The notes beneath the pieces were generated by a model. That model did no database searches and was not told the origin of the DNA. It saw nothing but the letters and a program-made list of their open reading frames with translations. The position numbers and the translations under genes are program-made. Shown here one piece after another: positions 34,240 through 44,459 of a stretch of 64,000 bases of DNA; position 1 is the first letter of the stretch, and every line of letters begins with the position of its first letter. The DNA comes from Gigaspora margarita. Its lineage: Eukaryota; Glomeromycota; Glomeromycetes; Diversisporales; Gigasporaceae. Where the stretch lies: the NCBI GenBank assembly GCA_009809945.1, contig WTPW01000440.1:21608-85607 (forward strand), read 5' to 3'.

Positions 34240-35372
34240 AGGTGGATATGGGTATTATGGCGCAGTTAAGTATTTTGGCTAATAATACATGATGTATCGA
34301 TCAGAATTAAATGATTTTGGTACCATTGGATTCGTCACATCAAGGCGAATCGAATGGTACCAAATCATTCAATTCTAATCACTAGATCATAAGATATCAT
34401 TAATTAAAAATTACAAGGTAAAATAATAAATTATAATGCAGGTACCAATTATGGTGCACATACTATTTTTCATGATCTATTGAGATCTATTGATCAGAAT
34501 CGAATGATTTTGATACTATTCGATTCGTCTCATTGAGACGAATCGAATAGTACCACAATCATGTGATTTTGGCCAATATTTCTCAATATATCATAATTTA
34601 ACCAAAATAAGCTGCGCAAAGCAAATTTTAAAATTAACATAAAATAATGAATAACTCTTGGTAGACAGTCCGTTTTTGATAATTTTACCACCAAAATGTC
34701 CGCCTTGAAGAGGCGATTCCAACAAGCCCAAGCTTGCTAAAATCCAATCATGGGATCATGGGATCGCTAAGGTTTTTGTATTGTTTTTGATGAAAATTTA
34801 ATTAGTTAAACTTATATATTTTCATCAAAACAATAATAAAACCTTAACGATCCCGTGATCCCGTGATTGGATTTTAGTGAGTTTGGGCTTGTTGGAATCG
34901 CCTCTTCAAGGCGGACATTTTGGTGGTAAAAGTATTGAAAACGGACTGTTCTACCAAGAGTTATTCTTTATTTTATGTTAATTTTAAAATTTGGTTTGCG
35001 CAGCTTATTTTGGTTAAATTATAATATCTTGAGAAGTATCAATCAGAATCATGTGATTTTGGTACCATTCGATTCGTCTCGATGAGTCGAGTCGAATGGT
35101 GACAAAATTACACGATTCTGATCAATGGTTCACAAGATATTGCTTTACACTGCAATACTTTTATCGCCATAATACCCATATTTGCTTTAAATATTACTTT
35201 AATGGTAATATCTTGTGATCCATCAGTCAGAGTTCTACGATTTTGGTACCAATCAATTCATCTCACTGAAATGAATCAATTGGTACCAAAATCGCAGAAT
35301 TCTGATCAGTAGATCATAAGATATCGGTAGTGCACCATAATTGGTAGTGCGCCATAATACCTATATCCACCT
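34240..35372. mobile_element. TA-flanked element built of nested palindromes (1,133 bp)
   Basis: TA flanks both ends (34,238-34,239, 35,373-35,374). The ends AGGTGGATATGGGTATTATG and CATAATACCTATATCCACCT are inverted, extending to GGCGCA on both sides. Inside, four separate ~80-bp hairpins (about 34,298-34,385, 34,488-34,565, 35,036-35,130, 35,222-35,312) each read GATCAGAATCGAATGATTTT-type sequence into GGTACCATTCGATTCG and back. Between hairpins two and three lies a ~460-bp palindrome. No frame of useful length exists. It is a non-autonomous foldback-like DNA element, and the arms are well preserved, so it is fairly young. Confidence 0.8.
34576..35040. repeat. Long palindrome (~230-bp arms) at the core of the 34.2-kb element
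   Basis: The left arm, from TCTCAATATATCATAATTTA through ACCAAAATAAGCTGCGCAAA, TCCGCCTTGAAGAGGCGAT and AAAATCCAATCA, is the reverse complement of the right arm at roughly nine bases in ten by eye. The centre is near 34,808 (GAAAATTTAATTAG/TATATTTTC). Some arm differences are CpG against TpG (ATCACGGGATCACGGG against ATCATGGGATCATGGG). Confidence 0.85.
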
Positions 35373-35552
35373 TACTAGCTGATATATTAGTTGAACTTTT
35401 TTACTAAATTTTTGAATATACCCAACTGGCTAAAATATAATTGTTGCTATCATATAATACTACTTACTCTTATTATAGTGAATTCTCTAGGCTGAAAAAA
35501 ATCTTAACTAGCTTATATTGAGAGAATACTATATTTACTACACTATATTAAG

Positions 35553-35837
35553 TAGGGTTTCTCAAATTAAAATCAAATCAAATATTGGGTCAATTTGAAT
35601 TTGATCAAATCAAATTGACCCTGATTTGAATTTGATTTGATTCAAATATTTGGATTTGAATTTGATTTGAATTTGAATTTTAATAGTAATTTTCAAATCA
35701 AATCAAATATTTGTCAAATCAAATCAAATTTGGCCAGATTTGAATTTGATCAAATCAAATATAGTCAAATTTAAATTTGAATTTGATCAAATATATGATT
35801 CAAATATTTGAAGATCAAATCAAATTGCAGAACCTTA
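35553..35837. mobile_element. hAT-like element (285 bp), reversed copy of the 1.3-kb one
   Basis: ATATTAAG flanks both ends exactly (35,545-35,552, 35,838-35,845). It starts TAGGGTTTCTCAAATTAAAA and ends GCAGAACCTTA. The interior, read in reverse, follows the 1,316-1,596 copy word for word (AAATTTGGCCAGATTTGAAT, ATTTTAATAGTAATTTTCAA). The two copies have different target sites, so they moved independently. Confidence 0.85.
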
Positions 35838-36641
35838 ATATTAAGTTGAAGTTAAATAATTCTGGATTCAAAAATTCACTATATCAAATATTCACTATAA
35901 TAAAATGAATTGTATAAACTTGGTTGTGAATATTGTTGTAAAATATTATGTTCTCAAAAAGTGTTTTAAATTATATAAATATCTGTCTTGTATATGTTGT
36001 AATTCTTCATGTCTATCTACCTTCTATATAGGTTGCTATAATTTATATACTATTTGATTTAGCTTCTGTTAAACAGTAGGCTAATAAGTTTTTAAAGTAT
36101 AATCTAGATAGCTTAAATAAACTTACAAAAATTTAAATGCATTTTTGTATTTACAAAAATAGAAGTTATATGACTTATTTTGATATTAAGATCCTTTTTT
36201 AGCAGCTATTATGTTTATATTATTTTTTAATCAGAAAAAATATTTTTTGATCAGAAGAGCTAACTTAAAAAGCAATATACTTGTAAACGTTTAAAGTAGA
36301 TTATTATATGACTTTTTAGAAGTTTTATAATACTGTTTTTTTTTTTTTTACTTATTATTGATATATAAAATTCATTAATTTGATTGGATAAATTTATTAC
36401 AAATTTGGGGTAGTGTGCAGATTAGCCCATATGCTAAAATAGAAAATTTTCATATAACTATAGTGGAAATAGCAAAATACCATAGCAGAAATAGACATTC
36501 CCAAATTTTAAGAGGAGCATATGTAGATCATTTTTATGTAGTTTTTTTATAAACTTTTTGAAATTTTCATATAAAATTGACATATGCAACTAATAAAACT
36601 TTTTTAAATTATATCTAATTTTATTAAAATTTTACAAAATA
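35838..36641. other. Gene-free AT-rich stretch
   Basis: No gene is recognised. At about 36,510-36,640 GAGCATATGTAGATCATTTT and ATATGCAACTAATAAAACTT recall the left part of the TTAA element at 40,416, so a fragment of that family may be present. Confidence 0.35.
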
Positions 36642-37929
36642 CAGTTGTTCTCCCTAACTTACCTACTTTATCTAAGGTTTTTAGTGATCATATAGAGGTG
36701 TAACTGTATAGAATTACTTCTATATAATCACATACAATGAAATAAAATATACAATGTGATTTTAAAGAAATAAATAAAATATACAATGTGATTTTAAGAT
36801 ATCAATAAAAAATTTATATTTAATTTTTAATAGTGTAATAGTGTTCCTAGACCAAGTCTGAAGTTTTCAGACTGGTCTAAGTGAGTCCAATATATTTATA
36901 TGTATTTTTTGATGCTGAACAAGTTTGCATAGTGCATGTAATTAGAATTAATTAGTAAAATTTTGGAATTTTATTTATAAAATTCTATAAAATCTTATAA
37001 TTCACAAATTTTTATTAAGTAATTCTAACTTTATGCACTAAATAAACTTGTTCAGCACTTAAAATTACATCAAATTGGAAGAAAAATTTGAATTTTACTT
37101 GAAATTTAGAGAATAGATGCATAATTTGGGATTTTTGATTAAAAAAGTCAAATTTAAGCATCTTTTCTCCAAATTTCAAGAAAAATAAAAATTATTCTAC
37201 TAATCTAATGTATTTTCAAGTGCTGAATAAGTTTACTTAGTGCATTACATTAGAATTAATTAGTAAAATTTTGTAAATCATAAGATTTTATAGAATTTTA
37301 TTAATAAAATTCTATAAAATCTTATAATTCACAAAATTTTACTAACTATGCACTAAGTAAACTTGTTTAGCACATAAACATACATTAAATAAGCAGTACT
37401 ATTTTTATTTTACTTAAAATCAGAAAATAGATGCTTAAATTTGATCAAAAATTCAAAATTATGCATCTATTCTTGAAATTCCAAGTAAAGTAAAATAATT
37501 CTATCGATCTGATGTATTTTTAGGTGCTAAATAAGTTTACTTAGTGTATAAAGTTAGAATTAATTAGTGAAATCTTGTGAATTATAAGATTTCATAGAAT
37601 TCTATTAATAAAATTCTTTAAGATTCATATGATTTTACTAATTAATTCTAATTTAATACACTAAGTAAACTTATTCAGCATTTGGAAATGCATTATATTA
37701 GCATAATATTTTTATTTTACTTGAAATTTGAAAAAAAGATGCTTAAATTTGGCTTTTTTGATCAAAAATCCAAATTTATGCATCTACTCTCTAAATTTCA
37801 AGTAAAATAAAACAATTCTGCTAATTTGATGTATTTTTAGGTGTTAAACAAGTTTACTTAGTGCATAAAGTTAGAATTACTTCATAAAAATTTGTGAATT
37901 TAATATTTTATAGAATTTTAGAGTTTTAC

Positions 37930-38448
37930 TAAAACACACCTATAGTGTTTTACACTATGTTATACAAAGTATTAGAATGGCCAATCAAAATTTAAGATCA
38001 GGTGTAATATAAAATATTGTTTTTTTTGTTTATTTTTTAAAAAAACATTCATATCTCAAAATTTGCTTATGAAACCAACTTTGGAGCTCTAATAAAAAAT
38101 TCCTTGCTAAATTTTGTATATATAGTTAGACCTTCCTAAATGCAAGTCATTGGGCCAAACTTTTGATGGCTTGCATTTAGAGAACAATAAGAAAAATTGC
38201 ATTTATAGAGGTTAGAAATATATTTGGCCAGAATTTAAGGTTGCATTTAGAGAGGCATTGCATTTAGGGGGGTTGCATTTAGGGAGGTCTGACTGTACTA
38301 ATGCTTTAATAAAATTCCAGGCCTTACTCTAACTCTAAAGTAATCAAAATTAATTTTTTGTTTTATAAAAATTTATTTTTTTGTTTTTGTTACATGGATT
38401 TGCAAATCTAATTTACCTATGGTGGTAAAATACCATAAGTGTGTTTTA
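37930..38448. mobile_element. Element nested in the foldback array (AAAACACACYTATRGT ends)
   Basis: The left AAAACACACCTATAGTGTTT and the reverse of the right ACCATAAGTGTGTTTT match as inverted ends. The foldback hairpin TAGAATTTTA...GGAATTTTATTAATAAA is interrupted exactly here. It includes a reversed ATTACACCTGATC family segment (AGATCAGGTGTAATA near 37,995) and the small element at 38,123. Confidence 0.6.
38123..38295. mobile_element. Innermost ~173-bp MITE with CAGTCAGACC-type ends
   Basis: The left TAGTTAGACCTTCCTAAATG and the right CATTTAGGGAGGTCTGACTG are inverted, with TA outside each (38,121-38,122, 38,296-38,297). Copies of TTGCATTTAGAGA-type words fill the interior. This is the fourth level of nesting. 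Confidence 0.7.
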
Positions 38449-38894
38449 TAATAATTGGAATTTTATTAATAAAATTCTATAAAATCTTATGATTCACAAA
38501 ATTTTACTAATTAATTCTAACTATATGCACTAAGTAAACATGTTCAGCACCAAAAATACATATAAATATCTTTGAACTCAGACCAGTCTGCAAGCTTTAG
38601 ACCAGATCTGGACCAAACTCAGACTTGACTAAAAAGTCTAAATATAAAAGTCTCAAACTCAGACTGGTTCAGGTCCAGTCTGTAGGAGCACTATAATCAA
38701 TAAAAAATGTGATTTTAAAGAAGCATTTTTCTTAATAATTTGTTTAAAAAATTTTTTATAAAATGTGATAGTAACTATACTATTAATGTGCTTATAAAAA
38801 GGTATTTTTAATATTAAAAAAACAACTATATAAAATTGTGTAATTATATAGAGTTTGTAATTATATGGGAGGTAATTGTATAGGAGAACAACTG

Positions 38895-39613
38895 TATAAA
38901 TAAACAATTTATCTATTATAGTAAAATTTTGAACTATTATTATATTTTAAAAAATATATTACAAACCTTTTTTGGATGGTCCCAAAATTTTGGGGTACAC
39001 TAAATCACTAATTCTAATTGGTCAATTTACATAAATTTATAAGTTAGTTTTATTACTAAATTTTAAAACCTAATATTTAAAGATTTATATTTCACTAAGT
39101 TTTTAACCAATTTTAATGTTTTACTAATATTAGAATTAGAAAAACATGCTCTACAAACTTTAAGAAATAAATTTAGTTTATGTAATTTAATTTTTTAAAA
39201 ATTAAACACAAAAAAAATTTACTATTAAGTTTATATATATGTTTAAAATAGTACTCTCTACTTTTAAATTTGGTTTAAGGTTTGCAATCTTTATTTCTAA
39301 AGCAAAACCTATATTATAGATTTTTTTGAAAATAATGTATATATTCTTTTGATATATTAAAATTTATTTAAATACAAATGCTATTTTTTGAAACAAAAAG
39401 TAATGCATATTTCTATTTTGAATTATTGATCTAGTAAATACCAAAAATTTTAAATTAAATGACGATCTGATATTCTTTAATAAGATGTTACATTATATAC
39501 TTTTAAAAAGATTAGTATAAAAAATTATTTATTTACATTATATAGTCATTATATAGTATTTATTTAGAAAACTGATATATTTGCATTTTTTGATATTTTT
39601 ATACCCTATATAG
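38895..39613. other. Gene-free AT-rich stretch
   Basis: No gene. Near 38,970-39,030 GGTCCCAAAATTTTGGGG and AATTCTAATTGGTCAATT resemble GACCCCAAATTTCCTTAG and AATTCTGATTGGTTGAAT near 40,632-40,690, so a repeat family links the two sites. Confidence 0.35.
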
Positions 39614-40167
39614 TAGAGGTCTTAATCATTCAAAAAATAAGTATTTAAATATTTATTTGGTCAATCTTGTTAATATTTGAATATTTATTCAAAAATTTTG
39701 AATATATATTCAAATATTATTGAATTTTCATTAAATATTAAATATATATTAGAAATATACTAGATGGCAAAAAATATACAATTTATAATTTAAGAACAAG
39801 TAATTTTGACAAAAATCTCTTTAACAGATTTGTTGTCTTTATTTAAAGCTACAATTCTTTGAAGTAGATATTTATTTAATTTATAATTATAAAAAGTTAT
39901 AATACTTGTAAGTTTATATACATTAAAAAATTAGTTATATATTTTTTAACCAATTAGAATTATTATACAAAATTAGCCAATCATATTTGATTATATAATC
40001 TCAAAATTTGTTATTTTTTAAAAAACTTATAATCAGTGAATATTCAATGAATATATTTGGTAAAAATTTTAAATATTCAAATATTCATTTGGTGAAAAAA
40101 TTAAATATTCAAATATTCAAACATTTAGTAAATATTTGAATATTATATTTATTAGATTAGACCTCTA
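39614..40167. mobile_element. hAT-like element (554 bp) with ATATTTGAATATT motifs
   Basis: It is flanked by CTATATAG (39,606-39,613) and ATATATAG (40,168-40,175), an 8-bp duplication with one change. It starts TAGAGGTCTTAATC and ends GATTAGACCTCTA, inverted. Both sides are filled with TATTTGAATATTCA words in both directions. No coding capacity. Confidence 0.7.
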
Positions 40168-40415
40168 ATATATAGATCTTTTTTTTAATTAAAGGTATTT
40201 TGACAACTAATAATAAAGTAGTTTTATTTGGATTTTAGAATAGTATAGCAGAAGTTTGGCTGATATTAGGATAAATATAAATGGCAACAATCCTTTTTTT
40301 GTATAATTGATTGTAATTGTTAAAGTACTTTAATAGTAAAAATTATCATATTATATGAAATGTTTTTTTGTAATACAAAAAATAACAACTTGAGTTATTA
40401 GTAGTTTACCTTTAA
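40168..40415. other. Short gene-free spacer
   Basis: AT-rich sequence between the hAT-like element and the first TTAA element. Nothing is recognised. Confidence 0.4.
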
Positions 40416-40785
40416 GGGTAGAGTGAATGTAGATCAATTTTCATATGATTTACAGGGTACAAAAAAATTTTATATAGAAAGCAAAAATATGCTTCTAATA
40501 AAACTTTTCAAGATTATAGCCAGTATTTTCCAAAATTTTGTGGTATATAATTTGAAGTCTCCTATTTGTTATAGTAAAATTTTAAAGCCTATATCATTTA
40601 AAAAAATCTACCTTTATATATTGGTAAAAAAAACTTAGATGACCCCAAATTTCCTTAGGTCGCACAGAAATCGCCAATTCTGATTGGTTGAATCGTTGTT
40701 GTTTACAACTCTGATTGGTCAATCACCTGATTTCATATGATTACAACGTGATCATTATTAAAAATGATCTACATTCACCCTACCC
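40416..40785. mobile_element. TTAA-flanked element A (370 bp)
   Basis: TTAA lies at 40,412-40,415 and 40,786-40,789. The left GGGTAGAGTGAATGTAGATC pairs with the right GATCTACATTCACCCTACCC. A TTAA target is the hallmark of piggyBac-like elements, although these ends (GGGTAG) differ from the usual CCC start, so TA with longer ends is the alternative. The short forward frame inside is accidental. Confidence 0.65.
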
Positions 40786-40789
40786 TTAA

Positions 40790-41918
40790 GGGTAGAGGGT
40801 ATGTCAATCATTTTTTATATGATTTTTGTGTCACAATTTTTTCTTTTGAATATTAAAAAAAATTTTATTAAGTAGACTGTTTTTAAAAATTAATTAAAAT
40901 TTATTTATCAAGATACATGTATTTAAAAGTTAGATATTAGTCCTGCAGGTCGATAGCATAGTGGTTGCGCTCCCAGAACATTGCCGCTTCTTTACATAAG
41001 GTCGCCAGTTCAAGTTCTACGAACAGGAAAAAGAACTACACACGATCATGTGACAGACAACTTGAATTAGGATGCTAGGACTGTGTTTGGACGGCTCAGC
41101 CACATTTTGGGTTTGGCTTGATGAAGGCTCTCTGGACATCTTGAATAGATATTGTGTAACTTGCTCTAACAGGGTTTATAGTCTGGTTCGTGTTAGTTTG
41201 TTCAGCCTCAGGGGTGAAAGAGGTCTAGAAAATTTGGAACAAGGGTTGGAGTCTGTCGAACTCGCCCGTTGCTTGTGTTGTCTTTCCTAGAATTACTTGG
41301 ACAGTTCTGGTTAAATCCCCAGTTGTAAATAGGTCAGCTGATTAGGTTAGTTGGAATAAGAATTACTTGGATAGTTCCAGTTAAATCCCCTGGTTGTAAA
41401 TGGGTCAGTCGATTGGGTTCAGTTGGAATAAAAAATAGGATAGCTTAGCTGGTTAGCCACAGTAGAAGTCAAATTAGTAATAGATGAACATATGTAGATC
41501 ATTACTAATGTACAAACAAATGTAGGGCCCAGTTGGGTCCTATGATTAATGACCTTAATAAAAAAGACTGCTAACATGCAGCTTCGGGTGTACACCTGAA
41601 AGAATTTAAAAAAAAAAAGTTAGATATTATTTTGTCATATGATGATCATATGATATTTAATTAATAATCTTGTATAACCCTAGAAATTTTGGAGGCTCCT
41701 CGGAAAATTTACAATATATACAAGTATATTTTTTTAAAATATTTTATTTGTTAAAATTTTTACTACTATAAAGAATATAATCTAACCTATTTACTAAAAA
41801 ATTTGATAAAGATTAATTGTAATAGTAAAAAGTTTTATTAGTAGCATATTTCTATTTTTTGTAAAAATCATGTTGTGATACTAAGATCATATGAAAAATG
41901 ATTGACATACCCCTACTC
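40790..41918. mobile_element. TTAA-flanked element B, interrupted by a SINE
   Basis: It shares TTAA (40,786-40,789) with element A and ends before TTAA at 41,919-41,922. The left GGGTAGAGGGTATGTCAATC pairs with the right GATTGACATACCCCTACTC. Without the SINE it would be about 440 bp. Its right part is repeated at 25,075-25,330. Confidence 0.65.
40940..41614 (+). mobile_element. tRNA-headed SINE-like insertion with 15-bp target duplication
   Basis: AAAAGTTAGATATTA lies at 40,925-40,939 and again at 41,615-41,629, directly after a run of A. The head carries an A-box-like word (ATAGCATAGTGGTTGCGCTC, about 40,952-40,973) and a B-box-like word (GCCAGTTCAAGTTCT, about 41,003-41,018), an internal RNA polymerase III promoter. 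The ~600-base body contains a 70-base tandem duplication (41,291-41,359 and 41,361-41,431, AATTACTTGGAYAGTTC). The tail is GCTTCGGGTGTACACCTGAA then poly(A). It is clearly richer in G/C than its surroundings. The forward frame at 41,072-41,290 lies inside it and is probably not a gene. Confidence 0.8.
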
Positions 41919-42349
41919 TTAAACATATTATTTTTCAATCTGTAAGATGCAATAAGATGCAGTAGTTCCAAAAACTAGATAAGAGGTGAATATTTTGAAA
42001 GATCAGAAAGTGGTTTGATAGTTTAAATAATTGGTGAGTAAAATTGAAAGTTTCTGTTCAATTAGTTTTGTTTGTTTTTTTTTACAAACAAGAGTATTGT
42101 TTTGAACTATTATTCTGAACTATTTTAGACTATATTTTAATATTTTTTTATTATAGTTTATATATTAGATATATAGTTTATGAATATAATATTTTTATTC
42201 AATAATTGATAGTAATAACAATATTTAGGAATAGTTGTGTATTTGTTATTTAGTAGACTTTTATATAAATTTACTGTGAAAAAAAATGATAAAAACCTTG
42301 TAAAATTTAAATTAAGCTATAAATTAGTATATTGTAAAATTATAATATA

Positions 42350-42588
42350 TGGGGCATCACAGCAAAAAATGGCTTCAGGCCAACAATCAAAATTTGAGAT
42401 TTTATATAATTACTATTTATTTTATAGTTTTTTTATAAAAACAATTTTTAAACATCAAATATATTAATAAAAAAATATGTAATTTAGTTTTTTTGATACG
42501 ATCATATTATATAAGTGATAATCATATACTAATTTTGGTGATGATTTTCTCAAAATCACATGATTGTCCTGAAGCCATGATGCCCCCA
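42350..42588. mobile_element. TA-flanked MITE (239 bp) with TGGGGCATCA ends
   Basis: TA lies at 42,348-42,349 and 42,589-42,590. The left TGGGGCATCACAGC...ATGGCTTCAGG pairs with the right CCTGAAGCCATGATGCCCCCA; the left carries an extra ~10 bases. ATTTTGAGA also occurs inverted further in. Confidence 0.65.
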
Positions 42589-42719
42589 TATGTCATTAGA
42601 GAGTATTGATTAATTTTTTTAAAGTTCATAAGTAATAAAGTTTTTATTTGACATGAGCCAGTACACTATTCAGGGCCTGATCAACATTTTTATGTGGTAT
42701 ATTAACCACCAATCAAAAT

Positions 42720-43185
42720 GAACTTCTGCTATGCTTTTTAGAATTTAAATAAAAAATTTTATCAAATTTGGTCCAATGATTTTTGAGATTTCTTTAATCA
42801 AAGTTAAAAAAAATTTATTGCCATTTTTATTTTAATAGCTATTGGATTTTTTTTGAAACTTTGATCAAAGGTATTTTGACAACAATCTAACTAAAGGTTG
42901 ATAAAAATTTTTTTATTCAAATTTTAAGAATCCTTAGAATTCAAATAAAAAAACTCATCAAATTTAGTTAGTTTCAATCAAATTTTTAAAAAAAATTTTA
43001 ATATCCATCAAAATAATAGCTATATCAAATTTTTATTTAACTTTAATTAAAGATATTTTGACAACTATATGATAAAATTTTTTATTGAATACCATAAATT
43101 TGTAGAATTCAAATTAAAAAATTTTCAAATTTGGTAAGGAAGTTGTAAAAATAGTTTTGGTTAAATTGCTAAAAAAATTAATCTG
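42720..43185. repeat. Diverged palindromic tandem repeat (TTTGACAACNA family)
   Basis: The words AAACTTTGATCAAAGGTATT, TTTTGACAACAATC, ATTTTAATAGCTATTGG and ATCAAATTTGGT recur with a ~190-base spacing and in both directions. It is an older relative of the 58,617-59,460 array: same order of words, lower identity. Confidence 0.6.
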
Positions 43186-43242
43186 CATAGGGTGTGAAAA
43201 TATCAAAAAGGGTGTAAAATATCAGTCCCCTTTATTTATTAT

Positions 43243-43360
43243 TGTACTATAAAATCTCGAAATAACATACAGGGTAAAATTACAAATTTTGGCCTGAATT
43301 AAACTTAATTTAGGTCAAGATTCGAAATAATGCCCATGCCACTATTTCGAGTTTTTACAG
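43243..43360. mobile_element. Small MITE with CTCGAAATA ends
   Basis: The left TGTACTATAAAATCTCGAAA pairs with the right TTTCGAGTTTTTACA; GGCATGGGCATTATTTCGAA and its partner CATACAGGG lie inside. About 118 bp. Target duplication uncertain. Confidence 0.5.
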
Positions 43361-44459
43361 ATTAGTATTTTTATTATAATTTACAATAAATCCATTTATA
43401 TTTGCTACAACAATTCTAGTAAGTACCAAGATAATAAGTATATAATATTGAAGTATAAGTTCAAAATATAAATAAATTAACTCTCCATAAAAATAAATAT
43501 TTATTAGTAATTTTAAAAAATATATATTTTATAAATAAAATAAAATCATATTACTATATTTGTAGTTAATCCCAATTCGTTTTAAATAGAATATTTATAT
43601 AATTATTATTTCTTTTTAAAAACATTAATTTTTCTATGAAATTTGGATATAATGATGTTCTTTCAAATGTGATAATTTTAAAAGAAAGTTGAGATAATTT
43701 TGGATAATGAATTTTGTTATGACATATTTATAACATATATTTATTTATTTATATAAAATTCAAGCGCCGGTCCTAGATTTTAAATAAAAACCAGCCACTA
43801 TAAAATGGCTAAGTACATGCGCCTTATAGTTTTTTTTGATAATAATAAAAACACAGCCATTAAATTACATTTTCTCACGTACGCGAAAGCAAAAAACTTT
43901 TAGATTTTTAAACATTTAGTATAAACCGATTAAATGCTTTATAATCGATTCTAAAATATGAAATCGTTTGTAGAAACGATTAAATCGTTTCTCCAGAGAT
44001 GAAAATCGATTCTGATTCGATTAACGATTAAACCGATTTTTATAGAATCGATTTACAGCCTTAATTTGAATCCTTTTTTTTTTCTTTTTTTATTTTAGAG
44101 TTTAATTAGCTCTACAAAATAAAGAAAAAGAGTATTCACTTGAATCATTGGATGGCTATAAATTAAATTTTACTCATAAATTATACATAGCCTTGAAAGG
44201 CTATTGCCCTAGTAAAAATCCCATACAGTAAAAAAAGGATAGTGTTAACGAAACAAAAATGAACATTAAAATCAATTTAAATACGGATTCATTTATTGAA
44301 ATAATTTATATAAATTCATTTAAAAAATACCAAATTGTTTAGTCACGTGGTTATAATAAAATGAAAGTGTGTGCTAAATACATAAACTGATGAATACAGT
44401 GTTTATTTTCATGCATTTAAACTTTAATTCTATTCAAAGCAATCAATAAACTATTCTAA
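43361..44459. other. Gene-free stretch downstream of the kinase gene
   Basis: No gene is recognised. At 43,925-44,060 AATCGATT and AACGATTAA words occur about ten times in both orientations, ending ACAGCC, which looks like the subterminal region of another small transposon. Confidence 0.4.

Larger units (their letters stand above)
36841..38691. mobile_element. Complete TA-flanked foldback-array element (GTGTTCCTA ends)
   Basis: TA lies at 36,839-36,840 and 38,692-38,693. The ends GTGTTCCTAGACCAAGTCTG and CAGTCTGTAGGAGCAC are inverted, followed by AGTCTGGTC-type words on both sides. The body alternates two palindromes. One has TAGTGCATTACATTAGAATT arms round TTTATTAATAAAATTC. The other has TTTTACTTGAAATTTGA arms round TCAAAAATTCAAAATTATGC. 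About six palindromic halves are present. A later insertion sits at 37,930-38,448. Confidence 0.75.
36642..38894. mobile_element. Outer TA-flanked element (CAGTTGTTCTCC ends) with three nested insertions
   Basis: TA lies at 36,640-36,641 and 38,895-38,896. The left CAGTTGTTCTCCCTAACTTA pairs with the right ATAGGAGAACAACTG, and further inside TATAATCACA-type words repeat. CAG...CTG ends at TA fit the pogo/Tc1-like group. Only about 200 bases on each side belong to this element; the rest is the nested element below. Confidence 0.7.

Noticed and set aside
41072-41290. Forward 72-residue frame
   Set aside because: It lies wholly inside the SINE-like insertion, which is explained as an RNA polymerase III unit.
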